Assembly: GCA_963827545.1 (NCBI GenBank)
Contig: CAWHBI010000052.1
Span: forward strand, 160,611-224,610
Direction of reading: 5' to 3'
Length of the DNA stretch: 64,000 nucleotides
Source of the DNA: AWTP1-13 sp963827545
GTDB lineage: Bacteria; Pseudomonadota; Alphaproteobacteria; Rhizobiales; Hyphomicrobiaceae
Position numbers and translations under genes: made by a program. Each line of letters begins with the position of its first letter. The first letter of the stretch is position 1. This document shows positions 19,095 through 31,693 of the stretch, in pieces. The notes beneath the pieces are model-generated. The model made no database searches. It saw only the letters and a program-made list of their open reading frames with translations, and was not told where the DNA came from.

Positions 19095-19766
19095 ATGGCT
19101 TCGCGCGACGACATTGTCATCGAAATCACCCCACAGGTCCTGCTCAAGGCCTATGCCTGCGGGATCTTTCCCATGGCCGAGAGCGCCGACGATCCCGCCC
19201 TGTATTGGATCGAGCCCCAACAGCGTGGCATCCTGCAGCTCGAGGCGGTGCATGTGCCCCGCCGCCTGGCCCGCACCGTTCGCCGGGGCGTGTACGAGAT
19301 CAGGGTCGATACCGATTTCGAAGGCGTGATCTCAGGATGTGCGGCCTCACGGCCAGACCGCCGCACGACATGGATCAACCCCAAGATCCGGGCCCTCTAT
19401 CGCGATCTTTTCGCGACGGGCTACTGCCACACGGTGGAGGCTTGGCACGGGGATCGGCTGGTGGGCGGCCTCTATGGGGTGGCGCTCAACGGCGCGTTCT
19501 TCGGCGAAAGCATGTTCTCACTCGCGCGCGACGCCAGCAAGGTGGCGCTGGTCTACCTGTGCGCCCGGCTGATCCATGGCGGCTTCTCGCTGCTCGATAC
19601 CCAGTTCGTGACCGAGCACCTCAAACAGTTCGGCACCGTGGAGATTGACCGCGCCGCATTTCACGCGCTGCTGGAGAAGGCGCTGGCCCACGAGGCGGAC
19701 TTTGCGGCGCTGCCGGCGGACGCTCCCCCCGAGCACGTCCTCGCGGCGTTCACCGGGCGCGATTGA
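19095..19766 (+). CDS. aat: Leucyl/phenylalanyl-tRNA--protein transferase
   Basis: 223 residues. The enzyme adds Leu or Phe from aminoacyl-tRNA to proteins with N-terminal Arg or Lys, creating N-degrons for ClpS/ClpAP. Typical blocks are present: LLKAYACGIFPMAES near the N-terminus, WIEPQQRGILQLE, WINPKIRALYRDLFATGYCHTVEAW, GLYGVALNGAFFGESMFS and LLDTQFVTEHLKQFG. The ATG at 19095 is chosen; a TTG six bases upstream is in frame. It lies downstream of accC in conserved alphaproteobacterial order. Confidence 0.95.
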   Translation: MASRDDIVIEITPQVLLKAYACGIFPMAESADDPALYWIEPQQRGILQLEAVHVPRRLARTVRRGVYEIRVDTDFEGVISGCAASRPDRRTTWINPKIRALYRDLFATGYCHTVEAWHGDRLVGGLYGVALNGAFFGESMFSLARDASKVALVYLCARLIHGGFSLLDTQFVTEHLKQFGTVEIDRAAFHALLEKALAHEADFAALPADAPPEHVLAAFTGRD

Positions 19767-19787
19767 GACGCTTCCCCGGTCGCTCCC

Positions 19788-20324
19788 TCACCGTGGCACA
19801 CGGCGGCGCCGCGGGACGTCATCGTCGGGTGGCGGCTGCGGTATGACACCGGGCGCTGGACCGGCGTCGGGCGACCCTGCCTGGGGCCCTTTCGCCACCG
19901 GCGCACGCTGAGGCTGCGTGCACCCCGTCAGCCACAAGTCGAACACCGGGTGCTCCAGCGGGTTGAGACCCGGGCTCTCCGCAAACATCCACCCCGTGAA
20001 GATGCGCTTCTGCTTTCCGTCCAGCAGGACCTCGTCGACCTCCACGAAGGTCGCCGTTCTGGGCGGCTCGGTGGGCGCGCGCGTGTAGCATGCACGCGGC
20101 GTAATCTTGAGGGTGCGGAACTCGCCCGTCTGGTTGAGCTGCAGGGAGAGCTGCTTGACGGCTGCCGACACCTTGTCGAGGGCGGCGAACAGCGCCATAG
20201 CATTCTCGATGCGCTGGGCATGCGCCGGCACGTCGAGCAAGCACACGAGCGCGGCGAGCAGCGGAAATCGCGCCTTGCGCATCAAGCCCTTGAAGCCTGG
20301 AACCGTGGATCCTGCACCAGCCAT
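19788..20324 (-). CDS. DUF2155 domain exported protein
   Basis: 178 residues. The N-terminal hydrophobic segment (FPLLAALVCLLDVPAHAQ) is a signal peptide. The body contains the DUF2155 core: LDKVSAAVKQLSLQLNQTGEF, TLKITPRACYTRAP and FTGWMFAESPGLNPLEHPVFDLWLTGC, with two Cys likely to pair in the periplasm. The C-terminus is Pro/Asp/Arg-rich and low-complexity. The domain is found almost only in alphaproteobacteria, next to aat/NDUFA12 as here, and its role is not known to me. The frame runs upstream to 20681, but that extension is the shadow of the next gene. An alternative ATG lies at 20282. Confidence 0.85.
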   Translation of the reverse strand: MAGAGSTVPGFKGLMRKARFPLLAALVCLLDVPAHAQRIENAMALFAALDKVSAAVKQLSLQLNQTGEFRTLKITPRACYTRAPTEPPRTATFVEVDEVLLDGKQKRIFTGWMFAESPGLNPLEHPVFDLWLTGCTQPQRAPVAKGPQAGSPDAGPAPGVIPQPPPDDDVPRRRRVPR

Positions 20325-20416
20325 TGCGCCGAACCTGAGGGTCGGAATGCGCGCGAGGCCCCTAGTCGGGGAAATGACGCGCGAACGTGGCGCCAGCGTG
20401 ACGCGGTAGCGCCTGA

Positions 20417-20839
20417 TCACAGGGGAGTCTTGCCTCCTTCCGCAGGAGGCTGCCAGGGCTTGTAGTCGCCTGTCGCCTTCGGCCGCTTGCCGCTGGCGAG
20501 GATGCTGCCGGGCGGCCGGTAGGCCTGGGGCGTGCCCGTCATGTTCATGCGGTGCTCCTTCTGCCAGGGGCGCGGCGTGTAGTCCTCGTCGGTTGGTGGC
20601 GTGTCGACCATGTAGTGCAGCCAGCCGTGCCATTCGGGAGGCACCTGCGATGCCTCGGCAAGGTTCCGATAGATGACCCACCGACGGGGCACGCCCAGGG
20701 GGCCGAGGCCCCTACTCTGGACATAGTAGCGGTTGCCACTGGCGTCAGTGCCGACCGGCAAGCCTCTGAACGCTGTGTAGAGGCGGTTCGACCAGGAATT
20801 GCCACCCCACCAGCTGAAGATTTCGCTGAAGATGCCCAT
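20417..20839 (-). CDS. NADH:ubiquinone oxidoreductase subunit NDUFA12
   Basis: 140 residues. This is the bacterial homologue of the mitochondrial complex I accessory subunit NDUFA12 (B17.2). Recognisable parts are the N-terminal SWWGGNSWSNRLYTAFRG, then VGTDASGNRYYVQ and PRRWVIYRN, the diagnostic VPPEWHGWLHYMVD block, and the Pro-rich RPWQKEHRMNMTGTPQAYRP tail. The protein docks on the peripheral arm of complex I at the membrane. Gene position next to DUF2155 is typical. Confidence 0.93.
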   Translation of the reverse strand: MGIFSEIFSWWGGNSWSNRLYTAFRGLPVGTDASGNRYYVQSRGLGPLGVPRRWVIYRNLAEASQVPPEWHGWLHYMVDTPPTDEDYTPRPWQKEHRMNMTGTPQAYRPPGSILASGKRPKATGDYKPWQPPAEGGKTPL

Positions 20840-21603
20840 TCTTCCCGCCTCGTTTCGGGCCTCGACGCCAGGGCTTATGGCACCACGGGGGGCTCATGTC
20901 CACGGCCGCCAGGGACCGCGGCAGAACGGCCACACGCCTGCGGTATCGGAAACGAGGTAGGTTTTTCTTCTGTTGAGGGTGCTGGCGGTCCCCGCGAGCC
21001 TCTTCGCGGCAAGCAAAAGCTCCGCCCGCGCCCTATCCCCAAGCCACGCGGACCTGCGGGACGATTCCCCCACAGATTCTGCCCAACCCGTCCCCAGACC
21101 ATCTACATCTAGTGGTTCGTTCGGCTGGCACCTACAAGATGACGTTGCCCACGAATTGTCATATTCAGTTCGTCCGCGCCTGCCGCTTGGCGAGGCGCCC
21201 TCTCTGAAAGAGAGACATCCTCGGTCGCAACCGTCTTCAGTTTCTTGCGCCTGAGCCGAGCGAGACGAAGAAGAAGAGCCTTCGTCGCGCCGTCTGAGTT
21301 TGTGCCCGGTAGCGTCCGCGTCGTGATCATTCAATCGAGGGAAGCGGCGCGCGGCTAGACGCGTGCCCAGCGCATTCGCGGGGGTGCTATGCAGGTCAAA
21401 CGGCGGTCCACTCGGGTGGTTGCATCCTCCCGCGAGGACGTTCTGCTCCCTTATGGCAGCGTCGATCCCCCCACCTAACCCAGAAAGTACTCAGTTGTCC
21501 GTTGCGTTGGCGTCCAACTCCTCATGCCAAATCAATGGTTCCAGCGCGCGCACCTTGTTTGTTCTGCGTCTTGCGCGCCCCAGCATCCGATCGGGGGCAA
21601 GAA
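20840..21603. other. 764-bp gap upstream of nrdJ, with a possible decayed copy of the nrdJ start
   Basis: No credible gene is present. At 21389 a short frame begins MQVKRRSTR, closely resembling the start of nrdJ (MQIKRRFTT) over about 27 bases, then diverges and stops after 29 codons. I looked for a cobalamin riboswitch because nrdJ is B12-dependent and did not see its conserved core. I also did not see an NrdR-type palindrome. Confidence 0.4.
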
Positions 21604-25440
<3,837 letters not shown>

Positions 25441-25444
25441 GGAG

Positions 25445-25563
25445 GCAGGTAGGGCGCAATAGGCGGTAGCGCATTGCGCCGCTCTGCCCCATCCAGCAGT
25501 CGAGAACCATCAGACTTGCGCAGATCGGCGCAATACGGCTGACGCCTATTGCGCCCTACCTGC
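25445..25563. repeat. REP-like pair of inverted hairpins (GCGCAAT family)
   Basis: A perfect 21-bp inverted repeat has arms at 25445-25465 and 25543-25563. Inside, each half forms its own short hairpin with GGCGCAAT and ATTGCGCC stems. Two hairpins in opposite orientation separated by about 50 bases is the layout of REP/BIME elements. It sits a few bases after nrdJ and before the next gene. Confidence 0.8.
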
Positions 25564-25650
25564 TTCGCATCTGCCGCTTCCCGGGCGCGCTGGTCGTGGC
25601 TATCATCGCGGCCATACACATCGATAACAAGGCGCCAGGGAGGACTGACC

Positions 25651-26613
25651 ATGAGACGGCTGCTGATTGCGCTCGCTCTGACGCTGCTTACCGGCGTCGC
25701 GGGTGTGCAGGCGCAGAGCTATCCCTCGCGCACCATCACCATCATCGTTCCGTTCCCGCCGGGCGGGTCGACGGATACGGTCGCGCGCATCATGGCCGAG
25801 CGGATGCAGACGGTGCTCGGGCAGCCCGTCATCATCGAGAATGTCGGCGGTGCGGGCGGCAGCACCGCGGTGGGTCGCCTGGCGCGCGCGGCGCCCGACG
25901 GCTACACCATCGACATCGGCCAGTGGGACACCCACGTCGGCAGCATCATCTACAAGCTCAACTACGATCTGGAGAAGGATTTCGCGCCGGTCGGTCTGAT
26001 CTCCATCAATCCCCAGTTGATGGTCGCCAAGAAGGCGCTGGAGGCGAACGACCTGAAAGGGCTCGTCGGCTGGATGAAGGCGAACCCGGGCAAGGGACTG
26101 TTCGTCAACCAGAACGCGGCGGCGCGCGTGACCGGCATTCTGCTCCAGCAGGCAAGCGGAACAGAGTTTCAGTTCGTGCCCTACCGCGGCGCTGGTCCGG
26201 CGATGACCGATTTGCTCGCGGGACAAGTGGACCTGCTGGTGGTGCAGGCCGCCGTGGCGCTGCCGCAGGTGCAGGCGGGAACCATCAAGGCGATCGCCAA
26301 CCTGTCTCCCCGCCGCTCACCGGCCATCCCCGACATCCCGACCTCGGACGAGAGCGGCGTGCCCGGGCTCTACATGTCGGGCTGGTTCGGCTTCTTCGCA
26401 CCCAAGGGCACGCCGAGCGATGTCATCGGCAAGCTGAATGCCGCCATGGCACAGACCCTCGCCGATCCGGCCATTCGCGCCCGCTTCACCCAGTTGGGCC
26501 TCGATGTTGCCTCCCGAGAGCAGCAGACGCCGGAAGGGCTTGCGACCTTCCACAGGGCGGAGATCGAGAAGTGGTGGCCGATCATCAAGGCTGCCGGCCT
26601 CACCGCGGAGTAG
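25651..26613 (+). CDS. Tripartite tricarboxylate transporter-type (Bug/TctC) substrate-binding protein
   Basis: 320 residues. A signal peptide (LLIALALTLLTGVAGVQAQ) precedes the Bug fold: the first beta/alpha motif TITIIVPFPPGGSTDTVARI, then VENVGGAGGSTAVG-like sequence (IENVGGAGGSTAVGRLARA), the ligand-loop region DGYTIDIGQWDTH, and FQFVPYRGAGPAMTDLLAGQVDL. It would bind a small organic acid in the periplasm. No tctA/tctB membrane genes are adjacent, so it is an orphan, which is common for this family. AGGGAGGA upstream of the ATG at 25651 supports the start. Confidence 0.93.
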   Translation: MRRLLIALALTLLTGVAGVQAQSYPSRTITIIVPFPPGGSTDTVARIMAERMQTVLGQPVIIENVGGAGGSTAVGRLARAAPDGYTIDIGQWDTHVGSIIYKLNYDLEKDFAPVGLISINPQLMVAKKALEANDLKGLVGWMKANPGKGLFVNQNAAARVTGILLQQASGTEFQFVPYRGAGPAMTDLLAGQVDLLVVQAAVALPQVQAGTIKAIANLSPRRSPAIPDIPTSDESGVPGLYMSGWFGFFAPKGTPSDVIGKLNAAMAQTLADPAIRARFTQLGLDVASREQQTPEGLATFHRAEIEKWWPIIKAAGLTAE

Positions 26614-26989
26614 GTACCGCCCGCATCCCTGGTAAAATGCCAGTGTCGGGAGTGCCGGCTGGCTGCTGCGGCTCCAGGCCTGTTCAGAGCCCGACTGGCT
26701 CCAGACCTTGTGCTTCGGCCACACATCCCCCGCAAAGTGGGGCTGCCACCATAGCCGTTTCGCCGACTCGCGCTACGCTCTCCCAAGGGGATTGTGGAGT
26801 TCGCACGCCGAACGGGGCGGCACCGCCAGGATGAATGCCCGTTCAGCTTGGTCGAGGAGCCCATTGACGCCAGCGCGCGTGACAACTATGTGATGCCGCC
26901 ATCGGGCTGGGTGCTCCCACGCCAACCCCAACGGCGGCACCGTTGGTTGCGTTGAATTCGCGGTTTCGGATCTCTTGCAGGGGGTGGTC
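26614..26989. other. 376-bp gap with no recognisable gene
   Basis: Short frames here have no credible product. I see no RNA gene or strong inverted repeat. Confidence 0.4.
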
Positions 26990-27205
26990 ATGGAACTTTC
27001 GAATTACGAACTCGTCCGGTATCCGTCAGGTCAGCTCGTTCTCACCCGGGTCAGCACAACGCCCAGTGGCGCCCCGTCCTCGGGCCCGCGCGACGTGGTG
27101 GGCGTCTTCACCAACGAGACGGACGCGCAAAGCGCGATGGCCCGGCTCACCGGCGCCAGCCCGCAGCCCGTCCCCGACCCGCGCCTCACTGCACTCGGGC
27201 GTTGA
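26990..27205 (+). CDS. Small protein of unknown function
   Basis: 71 residues, no signal peptide and no cysteine. The sequence begins MELSNYELVRYPSGQLVLTR and contains a helix-like section FTNETDAQSAMARLTG. A purine-rich CAGGGGGTGG lies just before the ATG at 26990. I do not recognise a domain. It may be a conserved hypothetical of the order because its codon usage resembles its neighbours. Confidence 0.5.
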   Translation: MELSNYELVRYPSGQLVLTRVSTTPSGAPSSGPRDVVGVFTNETDAQSAMARLTGASPQPVPDPRLTALGR

Positions 27206-27281
27206 AAAGTCGCCTTCGCACCACGGACATGCCCAACGAATCAGTCTTGGGTCGGTGGGTCAGCCATGCGAGGAACGACCA

Positions 27282-27929
27282 ATGGCCTCAACTCAGCCGG
27301 AACGGCATCCGAGTATCTATCTCCTGAGCGACCATCTCGACGCCGCATTGGCGATGGGGGAGGACCTGCTGACGGAGAAGGTGACGCTCGACGCGTCGGC
27401 CCGGCAAACGTCGGCGTCTTCCCTGCGCAGCTGGATGCGGCAGAGCCGCGACCTCGGCGATTTTCTCGCCACGGTGCGCACGCTCGAGTACGCCATGACG
27501 GCGCGGCTCTTGCAGGCGCGCAAGCGGGCCGAGGAGCTCAAACGCAGCGAGACGCGGCTGAAGCCGCTGATCGCCCTGTTCGTGGCCGGCACGATACCGC
27601 TAGCCGACGCGGCTGCCGAACTCGGCAATACTGACGCACGCGATTTCGATGCCGCCGATGCGGCGCTGACTTTCCTGCGCAGCCGGGGCCTCATCGCCCC
27701 CGATGCCGCTGGCCTCGACGGGTTGCGCGCGCTCGCCATCAGCGAGGACTACCAGATCGCCGGCCGCATCCGGCTCGGCACCCTCTTGGATCTGGTCGCC
27801 ACGTTCCTCGACACGCTCGACCTGCTGTTCGATCTCTACGCGGAACCCACCGCCGAGACGGAACCCGGTGGGTCGCGTGTGCAGGAGGTGGCCGAGAGCG
27901 CGCCGGCGGAAACGAGCCGCGCGCCGTAA
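27282..27929 (+). CDS. Uncharacterised cytosolic protein
   Basis: 215 residues, no signal peptide or membrane segment. It appears all-helical, with DHLDAALAMGEDLLTEKV, LRSWMRQSRDLGDFLATVRTLE and a basic helix ARLLQARKRAEELKRSE. A C-terminal helical segment rich in Leu/Asp (LLDLVATFLDTLDLLFDLYA) ends the ordered part, followed by a low-complexity Glu/Ala tail. GAGGAACG before the ATG at 27282 supports the start. I do not recognise a family. Confidence 0.65.
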   Translation: MASTQPERHPSIYLLSDHLDAALAMGEDLLTEKVTLDASARQTSASSLRSWMRQSRDLGDFLATVRTLEYAMTARLLQARKRAEELKRSETRLKPLIALFVAGTIPLADAAAELGNTDARDFDAADAALTFLRSRGLIAPDAAGLDGLRALAISEDYQIAGRIRLGTLLDLVATFLDTLDLLFDLYAEPTAETEPGGSRVQEVAESAPAETSRAP

Positions 27930-28089
27930 CGCCTTCCACCACTGGTGCCTCTGCGCCGCTGTTTGCGGTGTCTGTCACTGCCCGGCCCAGTCGGCGCAGA
28001 CGGTCCTCGGCTTTCGGGGACACCGAACTGTGCCGCACGCCGATACCATTGCGCGGCCATGGCAGGATTGGCCCTGGGGCCACGCGCCG

Positions 28090-28851
28090 TCACAGCCACC
28101 CGCGTGCGGCGAGTTGCACCCTGAGCTCGGTCTCGGCTTCCGCCAACCGCGCGGCGTCGGTGGAGCGCAGCACCAGCTGCGTGCCGGGCCTGCCATCACG
28201 CATGAACGGATAGCTGCCCATGGGCACGTCGGGATAGCGTGTCTGCAGCTCGCTGAACATGCCGGCGATCTCGCCCTCCGGCCGGTGCAGATCGAGCGCC
28301 GAGGAGAGCATCTTCCTGCCGGTCTGGAGGAACCTGGTGGCCGCCTGCAGCATCACCTGCATGATCGCCGGGATGCCTGCCATGACGATGACGTTGCCAA
28401 GCATGAAGCCCGGCGCGATCGACAGGCTGTTCTCGACCAACTCGGCGCCGAAGGGAATGCGCGCCATCCTGAGGCGCGCTGGCGTGAGCTCAACGCCGCG
28501 GCGCTCGAAGTAGGCCTTCATGGGGGCCAGCGCCCGCTCGTCCACGTCGATGCCGACACCGAAAGCCTTGGCGACGGAGTCCGCGGTAATGTCGTCGTGG
28601 GTGGGGCCGATGCCGCCAGTCGTGAAGAGATAGGTGTAGCGGGCACGGAGAGCGTTGACGGCGGCGATGATCTCCGGCTCCTCGTCTGGGACGACGCGCA
28701 CCTCTTTCAACTGGATGCCGATGGCGGTGAGGTGGTCGGCGATGTGGCCGATGTTCTGGTCCTTGGTGCGACCGGAGAGGATTTCATCGCCGATCACGCA
28801 CAGTGCGGCGGTGACGATGCCGTCGCCGGCAGTCTGGGCCTCATCGCTCAT
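28090..28851 (-). CDS. CinA-like molybdopterin-binding (MoCF/MoaB) domain protein
   Basis: 253 residues. The protein begins the MoCF domain at ALCVIGDEILSGRTKDQNIGHIADHL and carries the nucleotide/pterin-binding motif FTTGGIGPTHDDITADSVAKAFG. It covers the N-terminal CinA domain only; the C-terminal PncC nicotinamide-nucleotide amidase domain of full CinA is absent. Alphaproteobacteria often carry this short version. Its start overlaps the stop of the glycosyltransferase gene by 11 bases on the same strand, so the two are translationally coupled, though their roles do not obviously connect. Confidence 0.9.
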   Translation of the reverse strand: MSDEAQTAGDGIVTAALCVIGDEILSGRTKDQNIGHIADHLTAIGIQLKEVRVVPDEEPEIIAAVNALRARYTYLFTTGGIGPTHDDITADSVAKAFGVGIDVDERALAPMKAYFERRGVELTPARLRMARIPFGAELVENSLSIAPGFMLGNVIVMAGIPAIMQVMLQAATRFLQTGRKMLSSALDLHRPEGEIAGMFSELQTRYPDVPMGSYPFMRDGRPGTQLVLRSTDAARLAEAETELRVQLAARGWL

Positions 28852-30016
28852 GAGCGCTCCTTTGAATGACCTCGATCAGCGCTTCCTCAAGAAGGCGCGA
28901 CTGATTGGTAGCATTGAACCGCTCTTGGGCGGCCTTCCGCCCGGCGGCACCCATGGTGCGGCGCACTTCGGGCCGGTCAAACATGGCACGGATCGCGTCC
29001 GCGAGGTCCAGCGGCGATCCCGGTGGTACGAGCAAACCGGTCGTACCATGCTCGACCGCTTCGCCGATCCCCGCCTGCAAAGATCCAATAACGGGAATAC
29101 CATTTGCCATGGCTTCCAGAATGACCGTGGGCAGTCCGTCTGCGTCGCCGGATTGCGATATTACGCTTGGCGCGCACAGAGCCATCGATCGCCGCATGCA
29201 GCGCCGGACCTCGTCGCTCGATAGCCAGCCAGTGAATGCGACGTTATCGAGCCCTCGCGCTCTATCCCTGAGGCGGGTTGCCAATGGGCCGTCGCCTACC
29301 AGAACAAACCTGATGACGCTGCCGTGGGTGGCAAGGATCCGTGCCGCCTCTATCAGGTCGGAAATGCCCTTCTTCTCAACAAACCGGCCAACGAAGAGCA
29401 CGTATGGAGGATCGGCCGGTGCCTCACCCTCGAACGCGGCATCGATGTCGACACCCAGCCGGATCGTCCTGATCTTATCTGCAGGAAATCCTCGCGCGAC
29501 CAGCTTGTCGCCGATGAACTGCGACACGCAGACAAACAGCGCGGCCTCGCGCTGTAAGGCCGCAAGCCTTCGCTGGAAAATCGTTGGGACGATGTTCCTG
29601 GCGTAGTGTTTGTCCTTGGTCGCGTCACCACCGTGAAAGGTTACCGCCAACGGGATGCGCAGCGCCCGCGCGATCGGCAGCGCCAAGGCGCCGCCTCGAC
29701 CAAACTGGGCATGCACGATGCTCGGCCGCAGCTCATGGAGATCGGGCTGCGCCGGGAGCATGCCGAATTGCTTGAAGCCGAAGCGATCCAGGCTGCCAAG
29801 GGCACCGGGCCGACCGAGGATCAATGGTTGCGCGCCGAGGTCTGAAAGGCCTTTGTCGGTGCGGCAACCAACCCATACCGGCTTCAGGCGCTCGAATCCG
29901 ATGTATTGGCGGCGAAGGAATTGAGCCTCCGACAGAGGAGCCAGCCGGTCACGGTAAACAAGAACGCTTGCGCGCTGCTTTGGGAGTTCAGCCCGCTCTT
30001 GGACCGCGAGAATCAT
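28841..30016 (-). CDS. GT4-family glycosyltransferase
   Basis: 391 residues with two Rossmann-like halves (GT-B fold). The N-terminal half contains VHAQFGRGGALALPIARAL and VTFHGGD. The C-terminal donor-binding half has LFVGRFVEKKGISDLIEAA, LVGDGPL, and the E-x7-E region in LPTVILEAMANGIPVIGS. It transfers a sugar from a nucleotide donor, probably to a cell-surface polysaccharide or lipid. The frame extends to 30124, but AGGAG just before the ATG at 30016 and the family-like start MILAVQERAE favour the shorter form. Confidence 0.88.
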   Translation of the reverse strand: MILAVQERAELPKQRASVLVYRDRLAPLSEAQFLRRQYIGFERLKPVWVGCRTDKGLSDLGAQPLILGRPGALGSLDRFGFKQFGMLPAQPDLHELRPSIVHAQFGRGGALALPIARALRIPLAVTFHGGDATKDKHYARNIVPTIFQRRLAALQREAALFVCVSQFIGDKLVARGFPADKIRTIRLGVDIDAAFEGEAPADPPYVLFVGRFVEKKGISDLIEAARILATHGSVIRFVLVGDGPLATRLRDRARGLDNVAFTGWLSSDEVRRCMRRSMALCAPSVISQSGDADGLPTVILEAMANGIPVIGSLQAGIGEAVEHGTTGLLVPPGSPLDLADAIRAMFDRPEVRRTMGAAGRKAAQERFNATNQSRLLEEALIEVIQRSAHER

Positions 30017-30261
30017 ACGCTCCTGCGCCACCACCCCAACATACCCGGCATTGCCTCCCAGCGCCGCCGCTAGCTCGGCCGGCTCTGATGCATGAGAGGC
30101 GGAAGCCCGTTCTATCCCCGCCACTTACCCGGTCGTCAAGCGCAGCCGCGCTGCTGCACCAGGCTTTCACTTCAGACGCCGAGGCTCGAACCTGGCAGCA
30201 ATATGCCCGACAAGGAAGAGGCAGGCGAGTAGGGCCTGGACGGTCCTTCGGCACGCCGAGA

Positions 30262-30576
30262 TCAGGACGACCTCAGGACGCAAACCTCGTAGTCCGGTTG
30301 CGACACGAAGCGTACCCCAAGCAGCTTCTTGCCCCGCCTGACGACGGTGCAGATGATGCGCCGGCTCCGGTCTGTGGGAAGGGTCAGGTAGAAATCGTCG
30401 GGAACCGCGTCGGCAGACGCGACCTTGATCAGCGCGCCGCCCTTCGAGCGGTTGAGCACCTTGCAGGCCACCGTGGACGTGCCCCGCAGGCCCTTCACAA
30501 TGATGAGCTCGCCGCCGATCCGCACCCACGACCGCGGCGATCGGCGTCGCTCCGATCCTTTTGGGTTGTGCGTCAT
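30262..30576 (-). CDS. PilZ-like domain protein
   Basis: 104 residues consisting of one PilZ-like beta-barrel. The N-terminal arginine box (GSERRRSPR) and a shortened second motif (NRSKGGALI, in place of D/NxSxxG) correspond to the c-di-GMP contacts. PilZ proteins of this length often act as c-di-GMP sensors, but binding needs both motifs and the second one is only approximate. It is a single-gene unit in a sparse region. Confidence 0.72.
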   Translation of the reverse strand: MTHNPKGSERRRSPRSWVRIGGELIIVKGLRGTSTVACKVLNRSKGGALIKVASADAVPDDFYLTLPTDRSRRIICTVVRRGKKLLGVRFVSQPDYEVCVLRSS

Positions 30577-30848
30577 GCTGATCGGCGAGACTGCATCAGT
30601 GTGCTCTTACAAGACAATGATGGACTTTGCCTTAACGTCGTTGGCGCCGCGCGACCGACTGGTCCGCTCCACCGCCAAGACACTCGCCGTAGCTTGGCGC
30701 GCGCCGATAAGAGCCGGCATCTCGGCACGGCGCCCCAGAGCAACGGAGCAGAACCGGACTTTGTCCGTGACAGCGGATTATGTGACAGCTACGACCGTCC
30801 TTAGGGCTTGGCGCAGTTCAGCAAACGACACCGCGTGGGAATGATTTC

Positions 30849-31598
30849 GTGACCATCCAAACGTTTACTCCAGGCGGCTACCGCTTCATCCCCGCGGTCT
30901 TTCAGTACTCGGGCGGGGTGGCGGCGGAGCCCGGTTTCCGCATCGAGCGCGTGGTGCTCCGCAACCCGCTGCCGCTGCTGCTGGGGTTCGAGCGTGCCGA
31001 GGCGATCATCACGGCGCGCGGGCGTCCGCTGACGGCCTTCTGCGCCTGCGAGCTGCGCTCGCCGCTGCCGTTCTCGGACGATGGCTTTCGCGAGTTCAAC
31101 GAGCTCTACGTGCGCACCCTCGCCAAGTGGGCCATCTACGACGGCAAAGTTAACCCTGTCGCGCGCAGCAACGTGTGCCCGGAAATAGCGCCGCCCGCGG
31201 AGCCGTCCCTGCACGCGTTCTCCTTCACCGTGCCAACGCAGGAGCGCGTGCCGACCTTCGTCGTTGCCGGCAGTGGCGAGGCCAGGGAAGGCGGAGCCAC
31301 CTACCGCGAGCGAACCGTCCGCCACGGCGAGACCAGCCCGGACGCGCTGAGGGAAAAAGCGTTGTTCGTTTTGGGCGAGATGGAGCGGCGGCTCGGGTTG
31401 CTCAGCCAATCCTGGAACAGCACCACGGCGACCCAGGTCTACACCGTGCATGACCTCTACCCGTTCTTTGCCGACGAGATCGTCCGCCGCGGTGCTGCGC
31501 GCGCCGGGTTGACCTGGCACCTGTGCCGGCCTCCTGTGCGCGGGCTGGAGTACGAGATGGATTGCCGGGGGGTGGCAGCCGAGCATTTCGTCGAGTAG
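30849..31598 (+). CDS. Uncharacterised protein upstream of a Liv-type transporter
   Basis: 249 residues, no signal peptide. It begins (GTG) TIQTFTPGGYRFIPAVFQYSGGV. The middle has CELRSPLPFSDDGFREFNELYVRTL, and the C-terminal part contains TFVVAGSGEA and a Trp/Thr-rich segment before VYTVHDLYPFFADEIVRRG. The general pattern (VVAGSGE followed by a helical stretch) weakly recalls RidA/YjgF-like folds, but I cannot confirm this. Its stop lies 95 bases before the transporter binding protein gene on the same strand, so a metabolic role linked with the transported substrate is plausible. Confidence 0.7.
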   Translation: MTIQTFTPGGYRFIPAVFQYSGGVAAEPGFRIERVVLRNPLPLLLGFERAEAIITARGRPLTAFCACELRSPLPFSDDGFREFNELYVRTLAKWAIYDGKVNPVARSNVCPEIAPPAEPSLHAFSFTVPTQERVPTFVVAGSGEAREGGATYRERTVRHGETSPDALREKALFVLGEMERRLGLLSQSWNSTTATQVYTVHDLYPFFADEIVRRGAARAGLTWHLCRPPVRGLEYEMDCRGVAAEHFVE

Positions 31599-31693
31599 GA
31601 CCGGTTGTGGTTGACAGACCGCCTTGTCCGTTCCCACACTTGGGCCCAACAACGACAAACACCAGCGAGAGTTCCAGCCTAGGGAGTGAACAC

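Noticed and set aside
20840..21603. Cobalamin riboswitch in front of nrdJ
   Set aside because: I looked for the conserved B12-box and core pattern and did not see them.
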